From positions 1 through 64,000 of the forward strand of contig VWPU01009579.1 in NCBI GenBank assembly GCA_013398955.1: a stretch of 64,000 nucleotides of DNA, read 5' to 3'. The position numbers and the translations under genes were made by a program. Of the stretch, positions 37,101 through 52,100 are shown piece by piece. A model generated the notes under the pieces. It was given only the letters and a program-made list of their open reading frames with translations. It did not search any database and had not been told where the DNA came from. Source of the stretch: Callaeas wilsoni. Taxonomy: Eukaryota; Chordata; Aves; Passeriformes; Callaeidae. Position 1 is the stretch's first letter; each line of letters opens with the position of its first letter.

Positions 37101-40100
37101 AGCATAATTATGGCAGAAGTTAAAGAGACTAACATGAAAATCTTGTTGCTTTCAGACAGAGAATGGGCTAAGAGATAATGACATAAAGCCAAGAGTCTCG
37201 GAATGGGAAGTGATTCAGGAAGCTGGCGTGAAACTCAAGCCCATGTATGGCCCAGGGTACACTGGCATGAAGAACCTGGGGAATAGCTGCTACCTCAATG
37301 CTGTCATGCAAGCCATTTTCAGCATCCCAGAGTTCCAGCGAGCGTAAGTAGCTCCAAACTGGTTCTTGGCACTAGCTGCTGCGTTCATCAATTTGTTGTT
37401 TTTCTAAGAAAAATGGTATTTTACTTTTTGTCTTGCCTGCAAACAGGTCTCTCTTGGTCAGTTCAGTGGCTGCTTCGGAGATTTAGTGATTGTTTTGGCC
37501 TGTTCTGGAAAAGACTGGAACACAAAACCCAATATGCCTTCGAAATAAAAACTTACTGTCTCAACTTCAGTGCTGGGAAATCATATGCCACCTTGTAAAT
37601 TTGGTGTCTCAGTCTCTACTTTTTCTATACAGATGCACAAATCTCCATTTACCCTGGGTGTCATCAGTATCACATTAGGGGGTTTGTACTGGCCCATGCC
37701 AGTACCACTGCAGGAGTCATTCTGCTGCTCCAGTGTGATTTGTGCCAAAAACTGGCACAAACATGTTAATATTGATCCGTGCTAGTGAAAAACAGTGCAC
37801 CTGTTGCTTGCGGGTCTGGCTAAGGAGGGGAGCTACCAGAGGCACATTTTAATTAAAATCTTAAAAAAATAATGAAAAGAGTAGTGTAAATGTATTCTTA
37901 GACTGAATAATTAAGACAGTAAAAAGACAAAAGCACAACAGAAAAATATGAAATACTCCCTACTGATCAAAACTGAACATGTCACTCTAAGGAGAGAAGC
38001 CTTTTTATAAAGGACAGTCCATGGTTTGAAATAAAATTCAGAGTGCCCTTTCCTTCCCAAGCAGCATTAGTGTGTGTGCTGGAAGTGAAGCTTTTAGATT
38101 TTGAAAGCATCCCAGGTCTTCATGTTAGAAATTACCTTCTGGAGAAGAGGAGGGAGAAAACTTGTGTTTATTTTCTTTGTAAGTCATGTGGAGCACAGTC
38201 TGTAGGTTCATTAACTGCCAGCTCTTCTACCTCCGCTGTTGAAAACTATCAAAATGGACGTTATTATTTTGGTCCTGATACAAACCTGAATTTACTTGGT
38301 TGTGTTGGTTGGGAGTAGAAAGTACACTGGCTCTCAACTCAGCTTTGAGGTTTTGACCAACACCATCCTGCAGCTTTGGTAAGATTAAGGAATAGAATGT
38401 AAATTCCGGATGAACAAAACAGCCGTGTCCCTTATAGCTAGAATCTTCCAAATAAAACCTCAATGTCCTTTTCTTAATTTTTTTACTATTGTTTTTGCAT
38501 GACAGAAGCACTCACTGGGATAGATTGAATCACTAAGCTGCAATATTTTAACATTTTTGCTTTGTTCTTGCTGCCCAGGTATGTGGGAAACCTTCCACGA
38601 ATATTTGACTACTCCCCTCTTGATCCAACACAAGACTTCAACACTCAGATGTAAGTGGCATTTCTCAGTTACTTACTTGGTCAGGTTAAATAGAATCCAA
38701 ATGATTTAATGGCAGAGGAAAGAAACACCTTTTTATGAGCTCAAAAGTGAGATATGGCACAGGGAAAATAGGAAGATTTGACCACTTAGTTGCAGGTAGC
38801 AATGGCTCATCAAGGAGCTAAAAGCAGTAAACTTCATTTTTTTGCTTGAAATAATTCTTCTTTTCTGTTTTACTCACATGTTTGTTTCCACCCCACCACT
38901 TTCTTCCTTACAGGGCTAAATTGGGACACGGCCTCCTTTCAGGCCAATACTCTAAGCCACCCACGAAATCTGAGCTCATTGAGCAGGTGATGAAAGAAGA
39001 ACACAAGGTATTTGCCTGAGTTTGTACAGCCTGGTAACTAGGTAAAAGTGATATCCTGAGGCAAGGGAACAGGTGCTGGGCACTGAGGAACACGTGTGGA
39101 TCCAGCATGGATGGGATGCTTAGCAAGGTGGAATGTGCAGGATACGGAGTCAGGGATAAATTAGTCAGGCGCTATTTGTGCAGCGCATCCGCACAAATTG
39201 GTTCTGCTGATAAAGTGTTCTGCTGCTCCAGCCATGAGTGCACATGTTCACAGAACCTGCAACCAATGTTTATCTTCTCTGAGGAACAACAACAGCGAAA
39301 GTGTTATCCAGAGAGTCCTGGCAGCAAACGTCTAAACCCTCTTTAAATTTCAGAAAGAAGTATAGTGAGCTAAAGAATTGTTTCCAGGAAGTTTCTGACA
39401 ATTCTCCACTTGATTTCAAGAGAAGGTGTCTGGGTAATGCAAGATTAGGTGGTGCTGGAGGCTTTTGTGGAGATGGAAGGGCCATGCAGAGCCGCAGAAG
39501 TAATGCGTGCTTCTGCCACAGAGGGACAGTGGTGGTTGCCATGGAAATAGATATTTTCCTCTACCTTCATCTATCAACTATTGACATAGGAATTTCTCCT
39601 GAAATCAGAATGCCAGTAAGATTTTGGACAGATAGAGCATCTGGTGCAGAGTAGTTTGCATGATGTGGAAGTCGTGTGTCTCCCAGGTAACGCCTTTGTA
39701 CAGTGGCTGTTCATTGTTTTGTAACAGCAAATGAATCTTGCTTGTTGCCATTAAATAAAGTTTAAGACTAATCAGCACTGCACTGGGACAAAGGAATAGT
39801 GGGACAGATCTCTGCAAACTCCATGCACTGAATTAGGCATACTGACTGACCTGCTTTCCTGAACACATACAGGATGTGAGTGGAAAATATTGTGCTGAAG
39901 TTCAGGGATCTGAATCCTTGGAATAAAGCTACTCCTCCATGTTTAGCTCAGCAGCCACTACTAGTAATGAGACTTTGAGAACTCTTTAGTGACAGATGGT
40001 ATAAAACTCTGTCAGGTTGTAGTAGGCATCTACTGGCATTTAACAGTACTTGTGTTCATAAATTCAGTTTAATGAAGCTGATTACAGGGGTGAAATGACT

Positions 40101-43100
40101 TCCTTATCAAGCAATTCATACCATACATTAGGATTTGAAGCAGCTTTTACAGCTTTTGTATTGATATATTGTTGTATTGATGATTTACTTATAGAAAGAT
40201 CAAGTATAGATATTTTCTCTATTCCTTCACTCTTGGAATAGAAATCTGTGTTTTTTCCAGGTTGGGGATTCTTTTTTATTTGTTTGCATAGCATTTTAGG
40301 TTTTAAATGTTTTTAAGTGCTTCTGCTTTGTGTCTATAATATCAATTATTCATTTAAATTTTATTCCTTTACTTTTTTCCCCCCTTCTACATGCAAAGAA
40401 GCTCTAAATCTTTCTGAGCCTTCGGAATTCATCCAAAGTTTTGGGGCATTGTTGCCTGTAAAAGCATTCATATGAGATCTGCAGTGGTCCACCACAATCT
40501 ATATTTAGCTAAACTGTTTTGCAACTGTTGATGGGGAGGGTATGCCAGGTATTATGTAAATATTCGTGGTGCTGTGGAGTTGAAATTTTTCACCACCGAA
40601 GTTTAGCTTGGAAATGGCAGCATTTTTCTTGGACCCACTTTAGGATTAAAAAGAGGCTGGATGCCTAAAGGGTCATCAGCCAGGACTTGATTTTCTGCTT
40701 AGAGCTTTAACATTTCTTCTGCTGTGGCTTTTCTTTTTTTTTTTTTTTTCCCTTTTTTTGTCCTTGAGATGAGATTGCAAGAGTCAATCCTTTTTTGCAG
40801 ACTGTCACACATGGCATGTTTCTCTTCTTCCTGCTCAAGTGGCTGAGTACAAAGTGTATAGGTGGAAACAAGGCTTGATTCCAAACTCACTGCATTATAC
40901 AGCAGGGCAAGTGTGCCACGTTCTTGCTTCTGGCATAGGAAGAAGCCTGGGATATTGTAATGTGAGCTGCTTTATGCACCTCTCTCCCCAATCCTAGTTT
41001 TGATGAAAGGCAGCTGAGGACACTGAAGCAATACATAACCCAAGATGCAGAAATCCCTAGAACATCTCTTTGTCCAGGCAGTACTGAGGCTCTGTCTCTT
41101 GATGGGAGTCTTTAAGGTTCATCTTGGCCTAATGTGGTTGGTGGTGTACTGCCAAAAATTGAAAAAGCATTAAAAAATGAGAATCTGCTTCTGATTTCAG
41201 TGGGTCTAGGAATACTGCACCCTGGTAAAACAAAGAAAAAAATTTGCTCTTCTAGTGTGTATTTTTTATGGCCTCCATTTCATGCTGCTTTTTCTATTTT
41301 TGTATTCATGTGATAGTGCAAGTGTAGTAAGGAATGAGATTGCCTGAGTTTTTAACAGCCTCTGAGAGCTCCTAAAGGTTGTACTCTTGCTTGGATTGTC
41401 TAGAAAATTATTTGGTTTCATGCATAGCAAGGACAAACCTGAGTAAAACATTCTGACCCCTTCAAAAACGTTATTTAAAAGGCATAATAGCTAGTGTTGT
41501 CTTGAGGATCTGGAATGGTTGGAGAGGTTCTTAAAGTGGTATAAAGGATTAGAAAGTCAAAACCAGGACTCTCTTGAAAGCTAGAGATTTTCTAATTTAG
41601 GGCGGTTTCCTCCTGATGTGACTGAACGGCCAAAGGCAATAAGTTATGGTTTTTCAACATGACCAACACCTGCAAATTGCAAATTCATGTCTACTCCTAA
41701 GAACCCGCCTGGGAATGCGTGCTGCACACATTAGCTGTTCTCTGCTAGGTTCTGCACAGCTCTCTGGAAAGGTTTTGTGCTGAGGAAGGCTGCCAGCTGA
41801 TACACCAAAGTGCTTCAATGTTCTGGCACAGGTTTTTGATATTGAAAGCAATATCAAATGTTATAAAACAATGTAGGCTTTCAGCCTTTCTGAAAACTAC
41901 TAACCTTTAAAAACCTCCGGTAATCTCTTTAAAATGCCAAAGGCCAAAGGACAGGTGGAGTGAGTGCTATAGGAATTAAGCTGTAAAACATATTCTAAAA
42001 CCCCCAAATCATGTTTCAGGACCCTTCCCATTTTTATTAAAATGGAAAACTAGGTGAAATGGAAACTATTATTCCTCCAGTGCCAGAAATGGGCCATAGA
42101 TAGATCTAGCGGAGTAACTTTCAGATATTTGGTCTGTGATTGAATAAAAATCCCTTTTTAAAAAGTTTTTCTCTCTTTTATTTAGCCGCAACACAACGGA
42201 ATATCTCCCCGAATGTTCAAGGCTTTTATAAGTAAAGGCCACCCAGAATTTTCCTCTAATAGACAACAAGATGCACAGGAATTTTTCCTACATCTTATAA
42301 ATCTAGTAGAGGTGAGAAAATCTGAATTACTGCTTCTTTTCTGGTTATATTAGACAATGAAGGCAAAACTGTTACATGAGTGGCACATTTTTTAGTGCTA
42401 CTATTTTTAGCCTTAGGTATGCAGAAGGTGGGACTAATTAAAATGTATTTTGTTTTAGAAACATTTGCTTCCTTAATTCTTCCTCTTCTTTACTTCAGAC
42501 TCTTGCATGGCCATGAACTGGGCCAGTGCTGCTGATAACAAATATAAAGAGGTCAATCATCACTGTACAGGCTATAAGATTTCTAAACATATGTGACCTT
42601 TTGAATTGCTATTCCTGTTTGCCATGTTGAAGTCTGTCATGGAATATTAATGAATTGGGTATTATGATTATTATTGTTATTGTTCCAAATTGTTGGGCGC
42701 AAATTAATTACCCTGTCCAGCTGTTTTACAAATCCCAGCTGTATGTCATTGAATCACGGGAAGAAGGATTCCTCTGCTGAAAGCAGAGTGGCTGTTTGTG
42801 AGTTGAATATTTCTCTATAAAGCTTTACTTCCACCAAGCTCCAGCTCAGTGCTATGGGTAAAGGAATCATACTGTGAATTTTAATGCTGTCTTTCTGAAA
42901 AGGAATTTACAAATACATGCAGTTGTGATGTAAAGCATTTCTTGTCTACCCTTCCTCCCTCGTTTTCCTGTTTTCCCCAAACATCGAGGCTGTTTATTCA
43001 TGTGTTCAGTCTCTAGATGAAGTTACTCACATTTGTATGCATAATGTTCCACGTCCCTAAATGCATGTATTGATTATAGGGTGGTTAGAAGACCCTTTTC

Positions 43101-46100
43101 TGTTTCTTGCCTGATAACAGACATTAACTTGAACAACAAAGAGGAGGTATATTATTTGCATGACATTCCCATCTGGATAATGAACTACAAGTTGCTTGTT
43201 CTGTTTCAGTGCATATTCAGAGTGGTAGGAGCAATTCTATTTGCTGAGAGGATGCTCCATGTTATTTATCTGAACTCTCTGTCTTCACTGTAACTTGCCA
43301 CCTTCCTACCTTCTGTTCACCTTGACTCACACAGTCAGGTTCTTTGGGTAGATACCCTGCAAGTTCCTGTGTGTAGAAAGATGCTGCTGGGGAGCAGAAA
43401 TTGTGGACTTCAGTGCTTTTCTCTGAGGGTGCCAGAGCTCCGGTGCGAGCAGAGCTGCCAGAGCAGTGTCTTTGTGCTTGCCTTAAAACAACCAGCACCC
43501 TTTGGGTTTTCTGGTCATTTTAATGATCGCCACGGAAGTGATTTGGTGTAATACTCCTTTCAGAGGAACCCTGTGGGTTCAGAAAACCCCAGTGATGTTT
43601 TCCGGTTCCTGGTGGAGGAGCGCACGCAGTGCTGCCAGTCCAGGAAGGTGCGCTACACGGAGAGGGTGGACTACATCATGCAGTTACCTGTGGCCATGGA
43701 GGCTGCAACAAACAAAGGTAAAGGAGCAAACTGCTCTGTTTGACCCAGGGATGGGCCACACTGTGCCCAGAGATCCCCACCAGGACCGAATCTCCTTTGT
43801 CCTGGACGGTGAAACAGTTTGTGAAAACTTCTTCATTATAAAAAAGGAACTGAACATACTGGCTAATGAATATCTTTTAAAAACACACGCAAAAAAAGCA
43901 AAATGAAACAAACAAAAACCCAAATCTACTTTCTTTTCTTTAGCAGCAGATCATAAGATCTAATATGGTAATAGAAAATTGGGGTATAAGATAATTTGTC
44001 ATCTAAAAATCCAAAATACACAATTTGGATGTTCTGGGCTTTAGAGGGGGAGGGAAGGAGGATGAAGTGTTACATGTTAATTTAATGAACAGAAGTGGTT
44101 TTTCTCATGCCTGTGAAAAGCACACTTGTTTTTAAAGGAGAAAATGGCCGAGGAGGCTTGAAGACTTGGGAGCAGAAAGGAGGCACTGACAACTTGTGGT
44201 TGCCCCTGCAATCAGTGGTGAAGAGCCTTGCAGAATAACATAATAAATGTATGCTTGAGGTAGAAGTGAAGGGGACATCACAGGAACATGAAGGGAGATG
44301 TGCCTCTGATTTCCTACATAATCTGAACATTTAAAATATTTTAAAACCAGAAGTATCTATTTTGATTGTTTGATGAGATCCTGTGAAATACCAAAAGGTG
44401 GAGAATTCTACCTACTGCTTCTTGCCTAGCCCACAACTCCTTGCACTGGACATGAACTTTAGGAGAACTTTGCATTCTTTGTTCATCAGTTTCAGTGGTG
44501 ACTCTGTTGCTTATAAAAGAACATGTTATTTCCAGGTAATGACTCAGGAGATAGATTAGTTTGTGAATTTACCATATGGCACTGCTCAGCTTGCCAGTGT
44601 CAAGACTTTTTCTAGATCATACATAATCCTGGCCTGTCTAAAAAGTCAGATGACACAGATAGACAGCAGTAACTTTCCAGCTCAGATTGAGCTCTGATAA
44701 AGTGGGTAGGTGGTGTTACTGTTCACACAGGATTTTGGCTGTCATGGCAAAGTTTTCATTGCCTGTTGCCTGGTATTTCCAGTTCTATGTTTTCACCATG
44801 AACAGAAACCTTAGAGATGTGGCTGTAAGTGTAGCTCCTGACCCTAATGCAGACAAAAAGATTTGATGTCTAGTTAAAAGCATGTGAAACTTCTATTGCT
44901 AAGTAGGTTTTTGCATTTCTAAAACTTGCAGAAGTAAGTCTGGCAAGGAACACATAACCCTGAAAATGTTCATTAGTTTCTAGTGTTGTGTGTATTTCTC
45001 AGATGAGTTAATTGCCTATGAGTTGAAGCGGCGAGAAGCCGAAGCTGCAAGGAGACCTCTGCCAGAGCTGGTCCGTGCCAAGATCCCATTTAGTGCATGT
45101 CTGCAGGCCTTCTCTGAACCAAGCAACGTAGAGGACTTCTGGAGCAGTGCCCTTCAAGCAAAATCTGCAGGAGTTAAGTAAGTGTGTGTCTGGCTGCCTG
45201 TTAGAAACTGTGCCCTGTGCTTATCTTGCTACCTGGACATGGTGCAGAGAGAAACACACAAATGCACAGTGAGCTCTGGCATCACATTAGTGTTGGGGTC
45301 ATCAATGCAATGTGCAGATCAAGCCTTGCAAGAGTTCTAGTGATGAGTTAAGCAGGAAATTAATTGTTCTCAATGATCAGACTCCAAGAAGTGATGCAGT
45401 CTGGTTGTTGAGAGCTTGAACTTGAAATGATTGTATGGTTGGATCCTTTGTATCAACCAGCTCATCTCAGTGTGCATGGGGTACTGAGATCTGTGCTGCT
45501 GGGGGTTCTGCTGCCTTGTTTCAATGAATTGTGTTTCTTGTCCTTCCCAGGACTTCCCGTTTCGCTTCATTTCCTGAGTACTTAGTGGTGCAGATAAAGA
45601 AATTCACCTTTGGCCTTGACTGGATACCCAAAAAGCTTGGTATGTACTTGTTTAATTTACCTTTCTATCCGAGATAATGAATAAGGCGTATAGACTATAA
45701 TGAGGACCTGATTTAAATCTTACGTTTGTGCTGTGAAGATCCTAATTGAATCTTCTTTCCTTTTACAATAAATTAAACCAATCTGTCAGGTCTGTGGAGT
45801 TAAAACAGTTTCATGTAATCTGAGCTAGTTAAATTGTGCTTTGGTGTTCCAAATTTCTCAAAGAACTCTTTTCAGAAGGAGAATCCTGGCTATTCCTGTA
45901 CCTTGAGTACCAGAGTCCCCTCTCTGAAGGGGTAGGTTGCACCATAAGGTCGTTTTGCTGGCTGCAGAAGCTTACCCCATTTCCCTGCTTTTGTAGATGT
46001 TTCCATAGACATGCCAGATTTCCTGGATATCAGCCACCTTCGGGCCAGGGGGCTCCAGCCAGGAGAAGAGGAACTCCCAGACATTGCTCCTCCCATTGTC

Positions 46101-49100
46101 ATTCCTGATGACCCAAAAGGTATTTACTGATTTATTCTCTCCTATATTCCCCTTTCCATCTAGCACACAGGGATTGTCTCTAATCTTCACCATTTGGAAC
46201 TATGAACAAAAGCCCAGCTCTGTACTTCTGTAATTGAAGACTGTTACAACACCCCACAGCCTTTTTTCCTCCCTGCTGGACAAGCCTAGTTCTTCCAGCT
46301 TTTCTGTTTTGGGGGTTTATTATAGAATCACAGACTGGTTTGGGTTGGAAAGATCTTAAAGATCATCTAGTTCTAACCCCCTTGCCATGGGTAGGGACAC
46401 CTTTCCCTAGAAGGTTTGATAATTGATGCTGCTGTCCTTGAACTCTCTCCAGAGAACCTTCAGTGCACGTCCATGACTCCCTTGGAGTAAAGTCACTGTG
46501 CACTTCCCAGGCCCAGCACAATAATACTTAATACACAAAGGGCTACAGTTTAAGAGAAGTGCTTTCCAGGCATAGACTAAGACTCTAAATTTTATTAGTT
46601 TTTAAAATACAAGAATTGTTAGGCCGTAGCAGCTGTGCCTGCATGCACAGTCCTCTTCTCTGGATGTGCATGGGCTGCACAGCCCATGAAAAAAGCTCTG
46701 TCTCAAGGAGAAGATGGCAAACAGCTGACTATAATATTTGTGGAGCAGAAAGAAAGAGGAGTGATTAAAATGCTATGCTGTGGTTTTTTTTCTTAAAAAC
46801 TGTTTCTTTTATGCTAAAGTTCAGAAACAAGAATATTGAATATCCTCCTTCTTTATTCCCTGGGTTTCCCTGGAGAATAAAATGGTTTACAGCAAGTAAA
46901 GTCATGTTTTTATGGACTGACCTTAGACTCAGGTGGTTGCACTTTCCTCCAGATGACTGAAGCTCGAGTGCCTCAGTATTTAATGCGAAGCCAGTAATGC
47001 AACTGCTCTCATGAGTGTCCCATTTGCTTGGATATTTATAATAATAGTGGCATAATATCATGCTGTATGTATGTGAAAGAAAGCTAGTACCTGGAATTGT
47101 GTGCAGAGCGAGGATATGACAAACTTCAATTCTCTAAAGGTTTTAATTTCATCCCTTATCTCTGTAAGTTCCTCACAAAGGTCTGTACCTTCTTACCCTC
47201 TTGCTGAATGGACTGACCTAGTTTTAGTGTAAATGCATGGGTGATGGTACTTTATTTTTAACAGATTCTTGCTTAGGTCAGACATCAGTTTTATTTCCTA
47301 CTAGTTTATAGTATCAGTGACATTTTACTCTGAACTGAGCTAGGGAAAAAATTTCTGAGCAGAAATATCCCTGCTCTCATTCGTGCAAAAACATCAGGGA
47401 AGTAAGGATGAAACTGCCCTGTCTCCATGAGGTCAAATATTTCTGTGAGTTTAAAAATACGGAATTGTTTTACCTGTATGGATCTACTTAGCCTTCATGT
47501 AAGTCCTTTTCCCTGTTTTTTTTTCCCCATTTTTAATTTTCAGATCGCATGACGAACCATTTCGTGGAGTGTACGTATCTCATTTTTCTGCTGCTTAAAA
47601 AATTGTTGTGCTTTTGCTCAGCTAATGGCTTCTCTCTCCTCATAGAGACACATAAAGCCTTGCCCTGCATGCTTCCAAATAAAAGCTAATTTCTGTGCTT
47701 GTTCAGTGTTTGCTTCCATGTGTGCAGGACTCTCTGAAAGAGTCAGGATAGCCAGAATATGAGCTAGTCCTCTAGTTGTGCCCCTCAGGAGGATCTTGCA
47801 GTTCTGGGGGTCACAGCTGCATCATCCTGGCTCCCTCTGCACTCTGATCCCACATAAAGCTGTCAGACCTTGTCATCTAGAGGCTGCCAGATCTGGCAGC
47901 AGTTGTTTCTCTAACCTGCAAGATCCTGCCTTTGAGAGATGCTTGGTTTCGGCTGCCATCTCTAGCTGAGCTCAGCACCTGGCTTCCTCACCCCTTGAAA
48001 TCCACTGGTGAAGTTTTTTAAAATAAATAGTCTTGTAGGAATTACTCAAGGTTTAATGACTTGTGTGGGGATCTATGTCTCTACTGAGACAAAAGATTAT
48101 CAGTAAGTCCATAACAACTACTGTAATGCTTTGTACAAGGCTGTTTTCTGTGGGTTTATTGAAAGGACTAAACCAAATCCAAGCAATATGTACTGTAATA
48201 TATGGCACTGTGAGTAACAATAAAAAGTATTATGCGATGGGTGAAATTAGACTTTTGTACTTTACAAGGTCCTTTCTTGTTAGCCCTAGATATTGATGAG
48301 TCTTCAGTTATGCAGCTGGCAGAGATGGGCTTTCCTTTGGAAGCATGTCGGAAAGCTGTGTACTATACAGGCAACCTGGGTGCTGAAGTTGCTTTCAACT
48401 GGATCATTGCACACATGGAAGAACCAGGTCAGTGACAGGAAGGTGTAAGTTAAACTCAGGTCCTGGTTGTGGATTTTGACAGTCAGTAGAAATTTTATAA
48501 TGTGTGACAGAGAAACAACGGCCCCCCTTCCCCACCTGGGAAACCTGGAGGTGTGAGTGAATTTTCCTAAGCTGCTCCTGGGATGTGCAGATCTTGACCA
48601 TTATGTGGTATCCTCTGCCTAGAAGAAGACAACAAACTAAGCTACACCAGAAGTCCTGTCCTCACTGGTGTGGGCCAGCTCTGTTTCCACCCTTTGGCTA
48701 GGTCCGTGCTGCTAAGGGGGAAGCTGAATTGTGGCCAAGTGTAAGTACAAAGAATCCTGTGGTCTGGATGCTTTTCTTCCATATCAGCCTTCTCTAGCTC
48801 GGGCTGGAGCATTCATGCCATACTTGGGCTGTCTAGTGATGGACAGGGCTGCTAGATGTTCTCCACTTCCTGTGTTTCATCCGTGCCGAGTTTGGACTCA
48901 TGATTCAGCTCTGAGTGCATCTGAGTACTCCCTTGCCAGGAAACTCCAGATTTGGTTGAGTTCATGCTTCACCATGGGCTTTTGTGTTGCTTGTGTAAAT
49001 GGGGAATGAGTTTCTCTTGGGCTTAGCTGACATTTTCAGATATGGAATCAGTTCATTTTACATCTGTGCACTGGGTTGTCTATTATCCTGATGCCATCAT

Positions 49101-52100
49101 TGCTTCAATACCAGTCTTTGCTGCTTTCCTGCAGTTATTTCACTTGTGCAACATGCCAAGTTATCCCAGTCTGCTCAGTATGAGCATGTGCACCTAGATA
49201 TTTAACCAACTGCACATTCATTTAAGGCTTTCCACACATCTAAATCTGAATTGAGATTCCAGTGAAATGAACTTACATTGATTTCAGGACTGCTCTTGAG
49301 GTCCTGTGTGTTGTTTGTTTGTGTTTGTTGTTGAATTTCAAGTTCAGTGAGGCAAAAGAAGGAACTGATGAATGTTTGTTTGTTCCAGACTTCGCTGAGC
49401 CATTGGTCATACCTGCATTTGGAGAAGTTGCTTCCAGTGGGGCAGCTGCTTTAGGAGCTGTAGGGCTAGATAACCAGCCTCCTGAAGAGATGGTTGCAAT
49501 TATCATTTCCATGGGATTCCAAAGGAATCTAGCGATTCAGGCCCTGAAGGCAACAGTGAGTTTGTGGGTTATTGGTAGCACTGGGTTTTTTTGTCATATT
49601 GTGTGCTTTGTGCATGTGTGTGCTCAGATGGCTTTGAAACGTGTCTAAAAATCCAGTTAGTGGATGAATGAGCCTGGAACTATCCTGGCAAAGTGTGGGA
49701 TGCATGACTTCTCTGGAGTGGGGAAGGTACTTTGTGTGTTTCACTGGAATGGTAAAGTATGGAAGACAGTGAGGAAAACTTACCTGCTTTTACGACCTGC
49801 TGAAAAATAACCTGGATGCCTAAAGACTGTGTGTCTGCGACATAAGAACCTGGCGCAGTGGGTCTTGGTTGTCAGATTATTCCTTTTCCATCTGTCAAGC
49901 TTTTGCAGACTGCTTGCTGAATACTATTTTCCAGGGAGGTAGAGGTATCTCGCAAGTTTTAAGTGCTTTTAACATGATCCTTGCTCTGTTCAAAGGCTGA
50001 TGATGTTAGAGAGTGTATTAAAGGCTGCTCTTTTGATTGTTTGACTGGCAGAGCCATAACTTGGAGCGTGCACTGGAGTGGATCTTCAGCCACCCTGACC
50101 CTGAGGAAGAAAGTGACCCTGCTTTGGACACCATGGACATGGAGAACAATGCTAATGCCAATATCCTTGCAGAGACAGGGTCAGAGGGACCCAGGATCAA
50201 AGACGGGCCTGGGAGTAAGTTCTGCGTCAGCTTAGACCTGGCTGTCGTTTTGTCGTGTCACACCCACCCCGTTCATAGAGCTCCTTCCTGGTTTGAAAGT
50301 AGTTATTGTGGGTTTATCTGGACACGATCCAGACAATTTACTTCCAGTCTTGTTTCTGGGGCTGAATCCAGCTCTGTGGGTTGCTGAGTTCTGTGGGCCA
50401 TGTTTGCACAGAAGACTCCTTGCACTCACTGAATAACCCGAGTCCAAAGTTTCTTGCTGCCAGGGCATACAAGGCTCTCCTAGCCTAGGTTTATGTTTTG
50501 TTCTGTTGCTATAAGATAAAAAGACAAAGAAAAGCTAGAATGTTTAAATCTTCAGAGGCTGAGCATCATAAAGACAGCGCTGCTGTTACAGACCACCTGA
50601 GTTTCTGTCTGCCTGTGGTCTGCTGGGCAGTTTGATAATCCCTTCAGCCAAATTCCTTACTCACAATACGATAGGTAGAGTTGGTGTCCTGGATGTTTTG
50701 TTTTCTTTTGGCTGAGATTCTCATGCTGCTGCTAAACAAACCACAAGATGGGGCTAATGTACAGCAGGCAAAGCTGAGCAGTAGGCAACGACCCTCCTGG
50801 AAGTGTCACAGCACTGGAGTACAAAAGCTCAGTGGCAGTGCTAAGGATGTCACAGAAAATTTTTTGAAGGGTCTTTAGTGACCAATTCTAATAACTGTAG
50901 TATGTTCTAAACTTCTGCCTCTGACTTTGAATGTAAAGGTCTTAGGAAAAAAAAAATTTGCAGACAATTTGATTTTTGCGTCTGTGGTTGCTACTGTTAT
51001 ATTAACATTATAAATATCAACCTTAAGTCTTTTGGAGACATGGGAAGCATTGATTATCGTTAGGTTAAAAAATCCCCCACACTTGGAATAATTATTTTTT
51101 GTGGTACTTAGCCTCTATAGACTGAGACCCTTTCCTGAGTGCCTGAAATCCTGATAACCAACATGATTCTGTAAAATGGCTCCAGAAAGCCCTTTCCACC
51201 AAAATCCAGGCCCGTGTCCTTATGCAATATCCTGAAGGAAGGTACCCTTTTACTTTTAGTGATAATTAGTGGTAATTCGGGTGAATGGCATGAATAGATG
51301 GGGATCAGGAACCAGTGCCGAGTTCTGCAGAGACTTTAAGCAGAAAAATTGTCCTTGTATTAAAGGAAGAGCTTTCTTTCCTGTCCTGTCTTTCATGGGC
51401 TGCTGAAATACAAAATTCTGGCTTTTTTTGATTTATAGAGGATCTGTGATCATGTATAGACACAGCTTATTTGCTTGCAGAATGAACTCCCTGTTTGACA
51501 CTTTCTGTGGTGCTCTCTGTGAACTGGGATCGAATCTGCTGTTTTTATTCCTAGTAGGGGCTGTGATCACAGCCCTGCTATATGTGCACGGGTCTCTGTG
51601 GGTTTGATTTGGATTAGTTTGATGTTTGGCAGTGAATCTGACCACTAGTTAAGTTGGGAACATGCTGCAGTGTTAACAGAAGCTGAGTTTGGGGATGCAA
51701 AGTCTGAGTTAGGAGTGCTTAGCTGCTTCTCCAGTATTAGAAAGAACATTTCCCCTGGAGTCGTATTGCAGTGTTAGCAGTAAAAGACTTAGGGTGCCAT
51801 TTATATTTGTTAAAACAGGGTATGAGCTGTTCGGGTTCATCAGCCACATGGGAACATCCACAATGAGTGGCCACTACGTTTGTCATCTCAGAAAGGAGGG
51901 AAGGTGAGTGCAGCTGGGCCAGACACGTGGGATGAGCAAATGCTTGGTTTGAAGCATCTGTACAGAGCAGGGCGTGCTCGTGGCAGACAACACGGGCTGT
52001 TACCATCTGTGGGTTTCCCACCAAAAAAATGAAAAGTGTCACAGATGTGATGAGTCAGTTCTGATCCCTCTGAAGTCTGTGGTGAAATGTACCATTGGCT

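Noticed and set aside
41835..41858. Intronic hairpin as a microRNA precursor
   Set aside because: Ten-base arms with a four-base loop are far shorter than a pre-miRNA stem.
43502..43906. 134-codon frame overlapping USP13 exon 12
   Set aside because: The similarity is confined to exon 12, and the tail is intron 12 read-through.
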